A stretch of 64,000 bases of DNA, taken from assembly GCA_035048815.1 (NCBI GenBank), contig JAUCBN010000011.1, positions 19,174,001 to 19,238,000 on the forward strand. Direction: 5' to 3'. Origin of the DNA: Abelmoschus esculentus. Taxonomy: Eukaryota > Streptophyta > Magnoliopsida > Malvales > Malvaceae. Positions 32,867-43,949 of this stretch are shown here, piece by piece (within the stretch, counting starts at the first letter, position 1; the number at the start of each line of letters is the position of its first letter). Position numbers and translations under genes: made by a program. The notes below the pieces were generated by a model, which was not told where the DNA came from, ran no database searches, and worked only from the letters and a program-made list of their open reading frames with translations.

Positions 32867-35620
32867 TGACGTGAAGACTCGACTCAATCAAAATAAAAAT
32901 AAAGTCTTATTTGATTTTCAAGGCATCCATCTCTTTTATCAAATTGTAATATTTTAAGTTCTCGAACCCACAGGGACTGGATCAGACTTGACTGCGCATT
33001 AAATCTGCACAAAAGAAATTAAATAACACAAATAATTTAGATTGTGATGTGAATAAAGTAAATACTAAATAAACAACTAAATAAAGAAGAGAATCTAGAT
33101 GATAAGAGTAAGGTTAGGCTGAATGTTTTGTAGAGGGAAATACAGTTGCAATTATTATCCATTTATTAATACATCGGGTTGAATTGTCGCCATGACAGGT
33201 CGCACTAAGGGTCGCCTTGGCTGCCTAGGCGGGGTTATGCCTCGTCGACAACTTAAATTTTCATAGTTCGACAGAGCATCCTTGTATTTCTCCTCTTTAT
33301 CTCTAAGCTTGGAGAACTATTGAAATCCATGTCTTGATGATACCTCCCGACGTGAATCAAGGATGAGTAACAACCAATCACATGTATCCTTTTAGTCGTT
33401 GAAACCCTTGTGGATTAGTCGATGTCCTTGAGCAAAGACCGTACTCTCTCGTTTCGTGAGCCTAACTTTCCCGATATTAGACAAATAGGTTTTTCTTCAC
33501 ATACTATCATCTCGAGCTCATATGTAAAAAAGAGTAAACACCAAGAGAGAATAAACTATGAAAATAAAATTTGTATTAATAAATATCAAATAGTTACAAC
33601 CTTCTTCCCCAACTACTCCACAAACAACCTAAGCCTTGGTGGGGATTTAGAACATAATAGCTTTATCGGCGGCTTTATGTTTTTCTATGAGAACTTGACA
33701 TGTTCTCTCTTAAACCTAATGAATGACTTATATAGGACAAGCCTAGGTTAAAGTCTTTTATATAAGGAAAGAGTTATAACAAAAAAAGAATACAACTCCT
33801 TATTAACTTATGACACTTTATTCTATTTCCTAAAATAACTTCTTTATTCTCGTGTTGATCTTTAACCATGGCTTGACTCCTTTTATCCACTTTGGTTTAT
33901 TCTCGCTTTAGGTTCATTGGGATCGACATCTTTTTTCTCTATCTATGGAGCACCAGTTGTCATCTTCAGTCTGCTGTCGCGGCCTCTAAAGTGCTACCGT
34001 GGTGGGTGCTTATTAATGCGTGCAATAAAAGCGCATTTGAGTGCAAGGGTACACATCGTCAAGTAATAAAATGATAAGTATACCGTGTATCGTCTCCACA
34101 GGGATTGGTATACTTAATATGTCTCCCCTTGTTCCCTTGTTCTTGAAAGATAAAGTAAAAACACAGATAAGTTGAATTTGTTTAACTAACTAAATAATTA
34201 AATAACAAAATATAAAATAATAGGGTGAGAACGATATAGAGAAAGTAGATAGGATCCAGCTGTGTCAACTAGTGAATTCGATTGATCTTCTTTTTGTCCA
34301 ATGCAATTGCACAATACTGCTTCGACAGTACTGCAGATATAGCCTCGGCAACGTTAGTGTTCTCTGCCACGACAATCTCTTACTCTTGTGCAGAGGCATC
34401 AAAGTTCAGCAAAGTGTCCGTAGTTGACTCTGCTTATCTCTAAGTCAGAGTACTGTCGATGACTGGTCCTTGACAATACCTCTCAGCGTAAATCAACGAT
34501 AACCACCAACCAATCCAACACTTCTTTTAGCTATTGAAACTCTTAATCTATCTCTAGGTTGAGTTAGTGTCTATAACACCGTACTTATCCCTTTCGTGAA
34601 TCTACACCTCTCGATGCTAGATAAATATATTACTTACAAACTTCTCTCTCGAGCTTGAATACAAGAACAAGGAATGGCAATAGGATAAGCAAACTTTGAT
34701 ATTATTATTGCATTAGAATAAATAAACAAGAATCAATCTCCTCTCAGTAATATCTACAACCTTCATCTATCCCTAAAAAATTTAGAACATAATGTCGTTA
34801 GGTACAATTCTTAGGGAGAAGGGTTTCTCTAAAAATCGGCTCTCAAAACAATGTGGCCGGCTAGGGTATATATAGTCTTAACCTAGGGCAAACCTTTCCT
34901 AAATAGACTCTAACTTGGAGCAAGGAACAAGTCTTCTACATAAGATCTGATATTTCCAAGTTTGTCGCATTCTAGAAGGATTTTCCCGTTTGGTCTTTGA
35001 CTTGGGCTTTTAGTGCGCTAGTCTGGTCCAATTGGTGCGCTGTATCTTCCAGAATGTTCTTTATATTTTTATCTTTTATTGCGCCTACGATATTGATGCT
35101 GTCACTCTGGATGCTGCCGCGTCCTTGTCTTCTGCCTCGGCCTCAACACTGTTGCACTACTGTCTCGGCCCTGGATATTCATACATGTACAGAATATGTA
35201 ATAATATCTGCATTCTCTATAAATATTGGCTTTGTAAGTAGTGATAACAGAATATTCAATATTATGGAAAGAGTCCATATTTCAACTCAAGTTGATGTAT
35301 AATAGATGCATAAAGTACCATGAAAAGGGTAGTAAATAACTGCCTTTTAGGCACTCATCACTTATCTTCAATTCAGCCTTAATTTCCAGCATCCGTTATT
35401 TTATCTAGCATTACCTGTAGGGTAGTTTCCTGTCTAAGAAAGAAAACTATCAAGTGCATCTGTTTTATGCAAAATAATACATAAATTCATTAAATTGGTG
35501 CTAAGATGCTGGAATATAGAAAATACTCGGAATTATCCAATATTGTGCTTAATTATATCGTTTATTTGCATTAATTAAGTGGGAAAATGGTATAAAATTA
35601 GGACTAATATGTACTCATCA
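32867..35620 (-). repeat. 5' LTR of the Athila-like element, split by a solo LTR
   Basis: Edges on the + strand are TGACGTGAAGAC (left) and ATATGTACTCATCA (right). Removing 34014-35365 leaves about 1402 bp that aligns with 25874-27234 throughout. The two LTRs differ clearly more than those of the Tat-type element, so this insertion is older. Confidence 0.8.
34014..35360 (-). mobile_element. Solo LTR of a related family, with CTTAT duplication
   Basis: A 1347-bp LTR-like unit flanked by a perfect 5-bp duplication CTTAT (34009-34013 and 35361-35365). On the - strand it starts TGATGAGTGC and ends GCACGCATTA; the two ends are a 10-bp imperfect inverted repeat. Internal words, such as a CTCGATG-CTAGATAAATA block and a CCTTGACAATACCTC block, echo the host LTR family, so a relative inserted into its cousin. 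No internal genes. Confidence 0.85.
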
Positions 35621-35816
35621 AGGCATAGGTTAATTGTGGAATAGTTGTGGAACAAAATTGTAATTTTATTTGATTCTTATTAATGTAATTTCAAGATTCA
35701 TAGTTTATTCTCTATTACTTCATAATTTTTCTTTCATACGATCACAGAAGATAATTTTGCAAGGAAAACCCCATTTATCTAGACTAGGGATAGTTAGGTT
35801 TATGAAACGAGGAATA

Positions 35817-36872
35817 TGTAAAACTAATGTTTTGATATAATAATTGAAAAATAGTTTTGGACTAATTTGAAAAGATTTCAAAAATGGTTCTTATGTCTAA
35901 ACTACTTGAAAATATATTTAAGATGTTTTCGAGAGTTTATAAATATGTTTTGAATAATTTAACGAAATTAAAGAACTTATTTTTACCCAGGTGTTTCAAT
36001 ACACCCTCAAGGTGTTTCGATACCTGTTCTTTATTGACTTGTTTTTAAGGGTAAAACCATAGTGGTATCGATACCTTTTCACCATTGTGAGCACTTGTTT
36101 CGAACCATAGTTCGAAACACCCCCAACAGTCAAAACAATTTTTTGAAAACCCCCAACGGTTAGGAGCGGTATCGATACTGGTATCGGTACCTGTTCATAA
36201 ATGTAGGTCAACGACTATTTCCTAAAGCAGCTATTTCGAAACAGCCTTCAGGTGTTTCGATACTGCCTACACCAGAAGAGGAAATAAGCCCTGTAATCAG
36301 CTCCAAACGGCTCAAAACCAATTCCAACGGTCACCAACAGCTAGAAGCTCATTTAGGATGATAAAAGGAAGCCTCAAGCATCAAGAGAAGACCAATGCTT
36401 CATTGTAAACAATAATATGATCAAAGATTTGTCTTAGTGCTTAAATTCCTATTATTTGGGTAGACAAACACTTGTGAGCTTAATTGTTATATATGCTCAA
36501 GTGTAATTAAGAATTGTGTGAGTACTTAGATTGCAAACATTAGCCTTATTAGAAGGATTAAACAAGTTTGCTAAGTTTTCTCTTTGTTGAGTGAATTCCC
36601 AAAGTTCGGGTTGTGAACTTTGGATGCTAGATTCGGGTTTGAGTCTAGGATAGTATGGTTATCCCTTTGGCCTCAAAAGGTTGAAATTCTTAGTGAATTT
36701 GGGAAATCCTTAGTGGGAAGCTAAGGTAGTGGATGTAGGCGAGGCCGAACTACTATAAATCCTTGTGTCGTTGTCTATATTTTTGCTTCCATACATATCC
36801 ACCCAAATTAATCAATTCTCCATCACTTGGCAAGTAAATTCGGTTGTGCATCGAGCCACTCCAAGCATAATA
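35817..36872 (+). repeat. 5' LTR of the Sirevirus-like element
   Basis: A 1056-bp LTR starting TGTAAAACTAATG and ending GCATAATA, where the 3' copy has GCATAACA. The U3 part is full of TTTCGATAC words and palindromes, including GTTTCGAACCATAGTTCGAAAC near 36094 (quoted as two arms of 9 with a 4-base loop) and GGTATCGATACC-type sites. Confidence 0.9.
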
Positions 36873-36874
36873 AT

Positions 36875-36888
36875 TGGTATCAGAGTGA
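36875..36888 (+). other. Primer-binding site of the Sirevirus-like element
   Basis: TGGTATCAGAGTGA two bases after the 5' LTR matches the initiator-Met primer site common in copia elements. Confidence 0.85.
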
Positions 36889-36964
36889 GGCTCAATCGAG
36901 GAGGATTAACATCCTATTGAGAAGATCCGGTGAGCTCGACCAATTTACAATCAACCGACGTTCC

Positions 36965-38320
36965 ATGGCTCAATCCATTGACAAGCCACCTTTCTTTGAT
37001 GGGTCCAACTACTCCTAATGGAAGATAAGGATGAAGTATTTCATCAACTCTAGAGACTACAAGCTATGAGATATAGTTGAAGATGGACCATTTGAGCCAA
37101 AAAGAGCAAAGGCGGAATGGAGCGTAGAAGATCGCAAGAAGATGGTTCTAAATCATAAGGCTTTGAACATTCTTGTTTGTGCATTCCATCAAAGCATCTA
37201 TGAGAAGATCTCTTCTTGTGAAAGTGCCAAGGAAGTTTGGGACAAGCTAGAAGTTACATACAAGGGTACAAATGAAGTAAAGGAGACCAAGATTGGACTC
37301 CTCAACTAAGAGTATGAGAACTTCAAGATGAATTCGGAAGAGGACATTGCAAAGATGTTCGATCGGTTCTCCACCATCACCAATGGACTTAAAGGATATA
37401 GAGAGATCATTCTGGAGGAGAAGCTTGTTCGTAAGCTCATCTATTCCCTTCTCGAGTTATGGGACTCGAAAAGGACCGCCATCATCGAAGCCAAAAATCT
37501 AAAGACACTCAAGCTTGATGAACTCATGGGGTCACCCTCACACATCAAATTATGATGAAAGAAAGACAAGGGGAGAATAAGAAGGAAGAGATTAGAGCGA
37601 TGGGGAAGAAGAAGGTTCAAGAGCTTGGTATAAATGTCAATACCGTTGCTCTAAAATCCTCCAACTGCATCCACTTTGAAGATTCAAGTGAGGAAGATAG
37701 CGAAGAAGATGAAGAGCTTTCCCAACTCTTCATTGACTTTGATCTATTCGTGAGGAATAAAAGTAGAAAATCCTCAAAGTACGAATCTAAGAAGAAGATG
37801 AAGGACTCCCACAAGTCAATCAAAAGGAGATCATCTTCCAAGAAACAAGCATATGTGGTTACATGGAGTGATGATGACTCCACCGAAAATGAAGAAGTCA
37901 ACCTATGCTTGATGGCCCTCAATGAGGGGAGGTAACTTCTAACTCATCTTGTTTAAATTCATATTTATTTGATGAGTTACAAGAAGCCTATGACAAATTG
38001 GCTTTTGAGTTCAAGGCTTCATTTTCTAAAAACAAAAAGATGATTTCAAAGCTTAAATTAGAAAATGATTTGCTTTCAAAAACCAATTTCGAAATTGAAG
38101 CAAGATTAAAAAAATTTGAGCTTAAAGTTTTCGATTTATAATATTTACTTCAAAAGATGGAAAAAGATCATCAAATTGCTTTAGATGATCTTAAGAAGGA
38201 AAAGGATTTGATTTCCAAAGAACTTCAAAAGAAAAATGATGTGGGAAAATCAAATTTTTATTTGAAACAATCTAGTGCCCCTAGATTTGAAAATGAAAAA
38301 TCTTTTAGAAGTGTTTGAGT
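36965..38320 (+). pseudogene. Copia-type gag remnant (UBN2 region)
   Basis: From ATG 36965 the product starts MAQSIDKPPFFDGSNYS, the usual N-terminus of copia gag. It continues through blocks such as HKALNILVCAF, ESAKEVWDKLEVTYKGTNEV, EDIAKMFDRFSTITNGLK and LPELWDSKRTAI-like sequence. In-frame stops lie at about 37016, 37066 and 37307, and a frameshift near 37545 separates it from the acidic and Lys/Ser-rich part (37552-37935). A coiled-coil-like Lys/Glu-rich segment follows to about 38250. I see no CCHC zinc knuckle. Gag would bind and package element RNA; as it stands no intact protein is possible. Confidence 0.85.
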
Positions 38321-38662
38321 CCCAAAAGGACTAATCACTTCAACAAATAGGGATGAAATTGAAAAATTTATTCCTAAGGGGACTAAATTATGTGCTTCTA
38401 ATGCTAAAGGATCCAAAGCAATTTGGATATCAAAAATTACTTTATTGTTTCATTTTACGTGTGATGGAGGTATGAGCATCAAAGTGCAAGATTAAGGGGG
38501 ATCTCTATACACATAAGTAGGACACTTGAAGAAGGAAGGCTTCACATCCTCCCTTGAGTTCAAGTGTAGTAAAATCTAGTTTTTAGCTTTAATTTTTGTT
38601 TATCTTTTGTTTAAATTAGATTATCATAATTTTTGAATTAACCTCTTAATGATGCCTTGAGT

Positions 38663-38965
38663 AAGGGGGAGTCTTTTGTTTTCATAACCAATGTTTTTAT
38701 ATTTAATTTTTCCAACAATTGATATCTTTCAATTCTCCTATGTTATGAACTTTAAAGTTTTTCAAACTTGGATTGAACCATTTTTGATATAACAAAAAGG
38801 GGGAGAATGTTATGAAAAATTGTTTTTCAAAGACTTTCAAATGGATAAGAGGAACCTTAAATAATTTGATTCTTTAATTCTCTTATTCGAAGTTTATTTG
38901 ACAAAGGGGGAGCAATCTCAAAAACAATTTTTCAAGTTAGTTTTATTATATCAAAAGGGGGGAGA
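38663..38965 (+). other. Four polypurine motifs before the 3' LTR
   Basis: AAGGGGGAG at 38663-38671, AAAAAGGGGGAGA at 38794-38806, AAAGGGGGAG at 38903-38912 and AAAAGGGGGGAGA at 38953-38965, the last ending one base before the 3' LTR. Repeated plus-strand primer sites upstream of the 3' LTR are a described hallmark of Sireviruses. Confidence 0.85.
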
Positions 38966-38966
38966 T

Positions 38967-40034
38967 TGTAGAACTAATGTTTTGATATAATAATTGAAAA
39001 ATAGTTTTGGAATAATTTGAAAAGATTTCAAAAATGGTTCTTATGTCCAAACTACTTGAAAATATATTTAAGATATTTTTTAGAGTTTATAAATATGTTT
39101 TGAGTGATTTAAAAAAATCAAAGAACTTATTTTTACCTAGGTGTTTCGATACACCCTCAAGGTGTTTCGATACCTATTCTTCATTGACTTGTTTTTAAGG
39201 GTAAAATCACAGTGGTATTGATACAGGTATCGATACCTTTTCACCACTATGAGCACCTGTTTCGAACCATGGTTCGAAACACCCCCAACGGTCAAAACGA
39301 TTTTATGAAAACCCCCAACGGCTAGGAGCGGTATCGATACTGGTACCGATACCTGTTCATATATGCAGGTCAATGGCTATTTCCTAAAGCAACTATTTTG
39401 AAACAGCCTTCAGGTGTTTCGATACCGCCTACACTAGAAGAGGAAATAAGCCCTGTAATCAGCTCCAAACGGCTCCAAACCAATCCCAACGGTCACCAAC
39501 GGCTAGAAGCTTATTTGGGATGATAAAAGGAAGCCTCAAGCATCAAGAAAAGACCAATGCTTCATTGTAAGCAACAATATGATCAAAGATTTGTCTTAGT
39601 GCTTAAATTCCTATTATTTGGGTAGACAAACACTTGTGAGCTTAATTGTCACATATGATCAAGTGTAATTAGGAATTGGGTGAGTGCTTAGATTGCAAAC
39701 ATTAGCCTTATTAGAAGGATTAAACAAGTTTGCTAAGTTTTCTCTTTGTTGAGTGAATTCCCAAAGTTCGGGTTGTGAACTTTGGATGCTAGATTCGGGT
39801 TTGAGTCTAGGATTGTAAGGTTATCCCTTTGGCCTCAAAAGGTTGATATTCTTAGTTAATTTGGGAAATCCTTAGTGGGAAGCTAAGATAGTGGATGTAG
39901 GCGAGGCCGAACCACTATAAATCCTTGCGTCACTGTCTATATTTTTGCTTCCACACATATCCACCCAAATTAATCAATTCTCCATCACTTGGAAAGTAAA
40001 TTCAGTGATGCATCCAGCCACTCCAAGCATAACA
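38967..40034 (+). repeat. 3' LTR of the Sirevirus-like element
   Basis: A 1068-bp copy starting TGTAGAACTAATG and ending GCATAACA. It aligns with 35817-36872 throughout, with many substitutions and an insertion near 39222 (ACAGGTATCGAT) that adds another TATCGATA palindrome. Confidence 0.9.
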
Positions 40035-40581
40035 AAATACGATCTTTGCTCTTGGGCATTGGCTAATCTGGCTTAAAGATAAGCCAACCAGGATTTCATC
40101 GACTAAAAGGAAGCATACTATCGGTTGTTGTTCGCCCTTGATTCACGATAGAAGGTATCATCAAGATGTGGCCAACAATAGTACTCTAAATTAGGGATAA
40201 GAAATAGGTAATTAAGGATTCTCTATCAAATTATTAAATAATAAATTTTTGACAAATCATAACTCGTCAAGGTAGCTAAGGTGACCCTTCAGCAACTCGC
40301 TGAGGTGGCACTTTAACCTTCTACATTGATAAGAGAAGAATATCTTATAACTAGATTCCACACGAAGCAGTCAACCTAAACTTTAATTCTTATCTCAATT
40401 TTATTTAATTACTTAGTTATTTATTTATTATTTAATTTAATCATTCTTCAAATCAAACCACTTGTTTTTTTTATTTTTTTAAGCGCAAGAACGATTTGCT
40501 ACGTCGGTATCCAGTCCTTATGGATTCGATATCTTAATTACTACAACTTGGCTAAAGGTGGATGCTTTCATTGTAAACACA

Positions 40582-43445
40582 TATGACTCCAAAAGCCTCA
40601 CCATTGGCCTAACAATTTTGTAAAATATTATCATATGATGAAAATTTTGTTATTGTTTTTTGATATGGGATCAAAAAGAGAGCTGAGACTTGTAAATAGA
40701 GTAGTTGATGGGGATCGAAAATGTTGTGGACAAGTTTGTGTTATGTTTTAATCTGTGGTGTTTTGGTACTAAATCTTGAGTCGATTAAGTCCTCGATCGT
40801 GTTTGAGTGTAAAGTGGTTTTTGAACCGGTTTGGTATGGGAATCTATTATTTTGGTGGGTAGTTGGCAGCTATACCACTGAGAGTGTTATAGGGGTTCTA
40901 GAGTGTTTGTATGCAAAATGGATCGGACGTGCTGAAAACATCCGAGTGTTGAGGTGTTGTGTATTACCAAGCTTTTACGGTCCTAAATGTTGAGGTGTAT
41001 GAAGGGTTTTCAAGTTAGAAGTTAAAGTTTCTGAATTGAGGATGTTATTTGTGGGTGTGTACAATAATCATGCATAGTATAAGAGAACTTATATGTATAT
41101 ATATTAGCTATCGTAGGACATACATGCATTCTTGAGCATGACATTAGAGATTGTATATACATGTACTTGTACATGTATCTAGAGTGACATATAGGATATC
41201 ATGCATACATTTTTCCACACTTGTGAATATTTTCCATAAAGGTGGAAGTTGTGCTGAAGTTGATTTTTGGAAGGATAAGGCATGGAGTTTAAGAAGATGT
41301 TTGAGAGATGTCCTTTGTTGGTGTCAGGCTTGTTGTACAGTGGGTTGAGTTACCCTTTAGAGTGGTATGGCTTAGAGAATGGTTAGGTCGTGGATGTGAT
41401 CAATCTAATGTATTGCTTTGAGGAGTGCTCTTTTGGGTTTTCAAAAAAAGGAAAACATCAATAAAGGTGTTGAGGTTTCATGGGTTTGCATAACGATTTT
41501 GTGTGTATCTTGAGAATTTTTGTTTATGTCATACATGTGATAAGTGCACATGTCATGTTCTTGAGGAGTTGAGATGGGTTTGTTTTGAGTATGGTCAGGT
41601 TGTTGTGGTGTCCGTAGATGATACCTTTTGGTACTTTTGTGCAGAGGAGATGTGGGACGGGTGTCGTCAGACAATTTATGACCTTTGTAGGTTAATCAGT
41701 CTTAGGTGGAGATAAGGAAGTGGAGTTCCTTGGACTTATGTTATCGTCAGAAGGTGTTGTGTAGGTCCGCATGACGTAAAGGTAACAGGTTTTGTGTTTG
41801 GTGGGTTTATCGTTAATCTATGGTTAGTTTCTCCTATGTTGCTTTGGTTTTGGAAAGGTTGTAGTAAAAGGATGATTGGGGTGAGTGGACGGAATAGTGG
41901 CATCAAGCATTTGAAAGGTTAAAGGATGCTTGAGAGCAAGATCTAGTCTTTGTATAGTCTATGTGAGAAGAATGTGGGTTGACTACAATGTAGTTTTGTA
42001 TGTTGGTCCTGTCTATGAGTTGTTGTTTGAGAAAAGTTGTGCATTGTGCATCCAGGTAGTTAATTGTGTGTGGGACCAAAGTTTGATGTATGGTATCCAA
42101 TTGGTTATGGTGTCCTAGCTTTAAGTTTAAGGCACTATCTGTAGGTTAATCAGGATGATGTGTATCGACGCCAAGGTTAGAAACACCTTGTATTGTGTGT
42201 AAAGTTGAATCTTAGCTATTGAGGGTGGCTTGAGTGTTTAAAGTTTGCGACTTGGCGAGTGTTTGTCATAAAAGGTAGGTTAAGGTTATTATGGAGTTGC
42301 GAGCTATGGATTACAGTTAAGACCATCAGAGAGTGTTGGTTTATTTATGGAGTGTTGGATGAGACCCCTCTTTAGTTGAGTTGTTTTTAGGTAAGTGGTT
42401 GTGAGACGTTTGGTAGGGTTGTATGTGTGGGGAATAGTTGAATTTGTGTCGATGTGTTTCAGATTTTATGTTGACTGTCTTTTGTGTTTTATGAGCCACA
42501 TGGTTGTGTTGGATGATTTTGAGTTGAGACATTATCTTTATCAAAGCATGTAATAGTCTTTAACGAGTATTACCGAGTGGTCTTGTTTTTTTGATGTAGT
42601 TGAGTTATGGTGGACATTATCTAGTCGGTAAGTTGGGTTTAATTATAAGTTTTCTTTGGGGTTGTTGTTATCGTTAAAGGTGTCAGGTGGAAGTTTGGAT
42701 AGATCATCGTGAGCTTGTGACAAGGTTTCTTGGTAGTCGAGAGAGAGTTTCTTTGTAGGTGTTGATGGATTGGTTTTTTGTGTATACAAGATTTTCTTGA
42801 TGTTCTAAGCTCTTCTGTTTAGTTGGTTGATCGGTATGTTTCTAATTAGGTAAGATTTGGGGTTTTTTGAGGCGGACGTTGGGTTTCCGATTAGGTTTCG
42901 GGTGTTCTATCTTTCGGTATAAGTGGGTTATCCAGATCTTGGAAGGTATGTTAAGGAGTTATATCATAGGTCTCCAGGGTTATTGCTGAAGGTGTTGCCG
43001 TTAGTGGAGTTTGTTTATAGTAGTGCTTAGTCGGTGTGCGTTCAGGTGGTACTGTTTAAGGTTTTGTTGGGTGGAAGTGTTATGCGTTTTTTTGTTGAGC
43101 AAAGGTTGGAGGAAGGCTCATGATGTTGCCTAGTGTGTTAGAGGACGTGGATCTTGGCATTTTATATGTTGTTGGTTTGGAATAAGGATCGAAGTTGTCG
43201 TTCGTGTAGATATTGGACGGTGTTGGGTTGAAATCAGATTTTATCTTTTTTGAGGAGTATGTAAAGATCTTGGTTTCTTGTAGAAAATATTTTGTGGCAA
43301 GACCTTCATGTGGGTCAGAGTGCCTTAGTAGCATCGGGGCATCGAGAGAGCCATGTGGAAGTGAAAAGGAGTTTGTGAAGGATAGTTCCCTTACCTTTTT
43401 CCACTATGTAAATTTTTGGACGAAATTTTTTAAGTGGGAGAGAGT
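40582..43445 (+). pseudogene. Degraded Tekay-type interior with integrase traces
   Basis: Heavily mutated coding DNA in + orientation. Recognisable traces include WVIQILEGMLRSYI near 42929 (integrase C-terminal core, normally ending in a long open frame), an EFVYSSA block near 43006, and CGSEKEFVKD then FFHYVNFWTKFF near 43355-43430. The last is the usual C-terminal end of Tekay/Del polyproteins before the polypurine tract. Between 41000 and 42900 only vague RT/RNase H echoes remain. No intact domain survives; short open frames are chance leftovers. Confidence 0.6.
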
Positions 43446-43600
43446 TGTAACTCCCAAAAAATAGACCTTGAAGTATTCGAGGTTTGGACTAGGGGTTCGG
43501 TTAAACCGTTCAAACCAATTAACCTAGATTCGGAATTTAATTGTTGGAAATGGTTTTTGAAAAAAATAAAATATAGAAATTATTCTGAAGTTCTTATTTG
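43446..43600 (+). mobile_element. Truncated 3' LTR of the Tekay-type element
   Basis: TGTAACTCCC starts right after the purine-rich TAAGTGGGAGAGAGT. The next about 150 bp align with the 5' LTR from 11095 (GGTTCGGTT(A/G)AACC block and TTCTTATTTG). Similarity stops at 43600, where a different gypsy integrase begins. Confidence 0.75.
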
Positions 43601-43880
43601 TGTCCATTCTCTTAGGCTATTACAACTTATTCCAATTCTTACTCAGGCATGGAAAATAATCTCTATAGATTTTTTAGAGGGCCTCCCACCCTCTAAGAAG
43701 TTCAATGTCATTTTGGTTGTGGTGGATACATACACAAAATATCTATATTTTCTACCTCTCTCCCACCCTTTTTTTTTGTAATTGATGTGTCTTCTCTCTA
43801 TCTTGATCATATTTATAAGTTATATGACAGTCCTAAATTCATAATTTCAGATAGAGATAAAATTTTTAGAAATTTTGGAA
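43601..43880 (+). pseudogene. Gypsy integrase fragment, left part
   Basis: On the + strand this reads LLQLIPILTQAWKIISIDFL, then EGLPPSKKFNVILVVVDTYT with KYLYFLPLSHPF. This is the start of the chromovirus integrase catalytic core, including the first catalytic Asp in the SIDF motif. It continues through ISDRDKIF and a frame change to KFWK, and is then cut at 43880 by the Mutator-like element. The matching right part starts at 51618. The integrase would insert element cDNA; this copy is dead. Confidence 0.8.
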
Positions 43881-43949
43881 AATATTGATATTTAAAAATT
43901 TATTTTAGGGACATAAAAATGTTTAAAAAAATATTATGAAAATGATTCA

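Larger units (their letters stand above)
25874..35620 (-). mobile_element. Athila-like element with gag-protease but no polymerase
   Basis: An element of about 8.4 kb on the - strand once a nested 1347-bp LTR is removed. 5' LTR: 35620 down to 32867; 3' LTR: 27234 down to 25874; imperfect 5-bp duplication AGGAA/AGGCA. In its own direction it has a primer-binding site, gag, a retropepsin-like protease, then directly a domain of the plant putative transposon protein type, and polypurine motifs. Reverse transcriptase, RNase H and integrase are missing. It is therefore a deletion derivative that would need help from relatives. It inserted into an older LTR of its own family in opposite orientation. 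Confidence 0.8.
35817..40034 (+). mobile_element. Gag-only Sirevirus-like copia retrotransposon
   Basis: A 4218-bp element with LTRs at 35817-36872 and 38967-40034 and near-matching flanks GAATA / AAATA. The interior (about 2.1 kb) holds a primer-binding site, a broken gag with the copia-type UBN2 region, and four polypurine motifs before the 3' LTR. No protease, integrase or reverse transcriptase is present. Repeated polypurine tracts and palindromes in the LTR are known Sirevirus traits, so this is probably a non-autonomous Sirevirus derivative. Confidence 0.88.
25192..40581 (+). mobile_element. Athila-type solo LTR, split by two later insertions
   Basis: A single LTR beginning TGATAAGTGCATAAAAG at 25192 and ending GTAAACACA near 40581. 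It is the same family, in opposite orientation, as the LTRs of the element that interrupts it. Three segments remain: 25192-25873, 35621-35816 and 40035-40581. Removing the two inserts and their duplications leaves about 1415 bp, against 1361 and about 1402 bp for its relatives, so the LTR is essentially complete. A TATA box TATATAA lies at 25774-25780. No interior follows, hence solo LTR. Flanking bases (CTGAC before; ATGAC shortly after) give only a doubtful duplication. Confidence 0.75.

Noticed and set aside
41151..42118. Several 60-70 codon open frames on both strands
   Set aside because: They fall in degraded Tekay interior and show no continuous domain; counted as part of that remnant.
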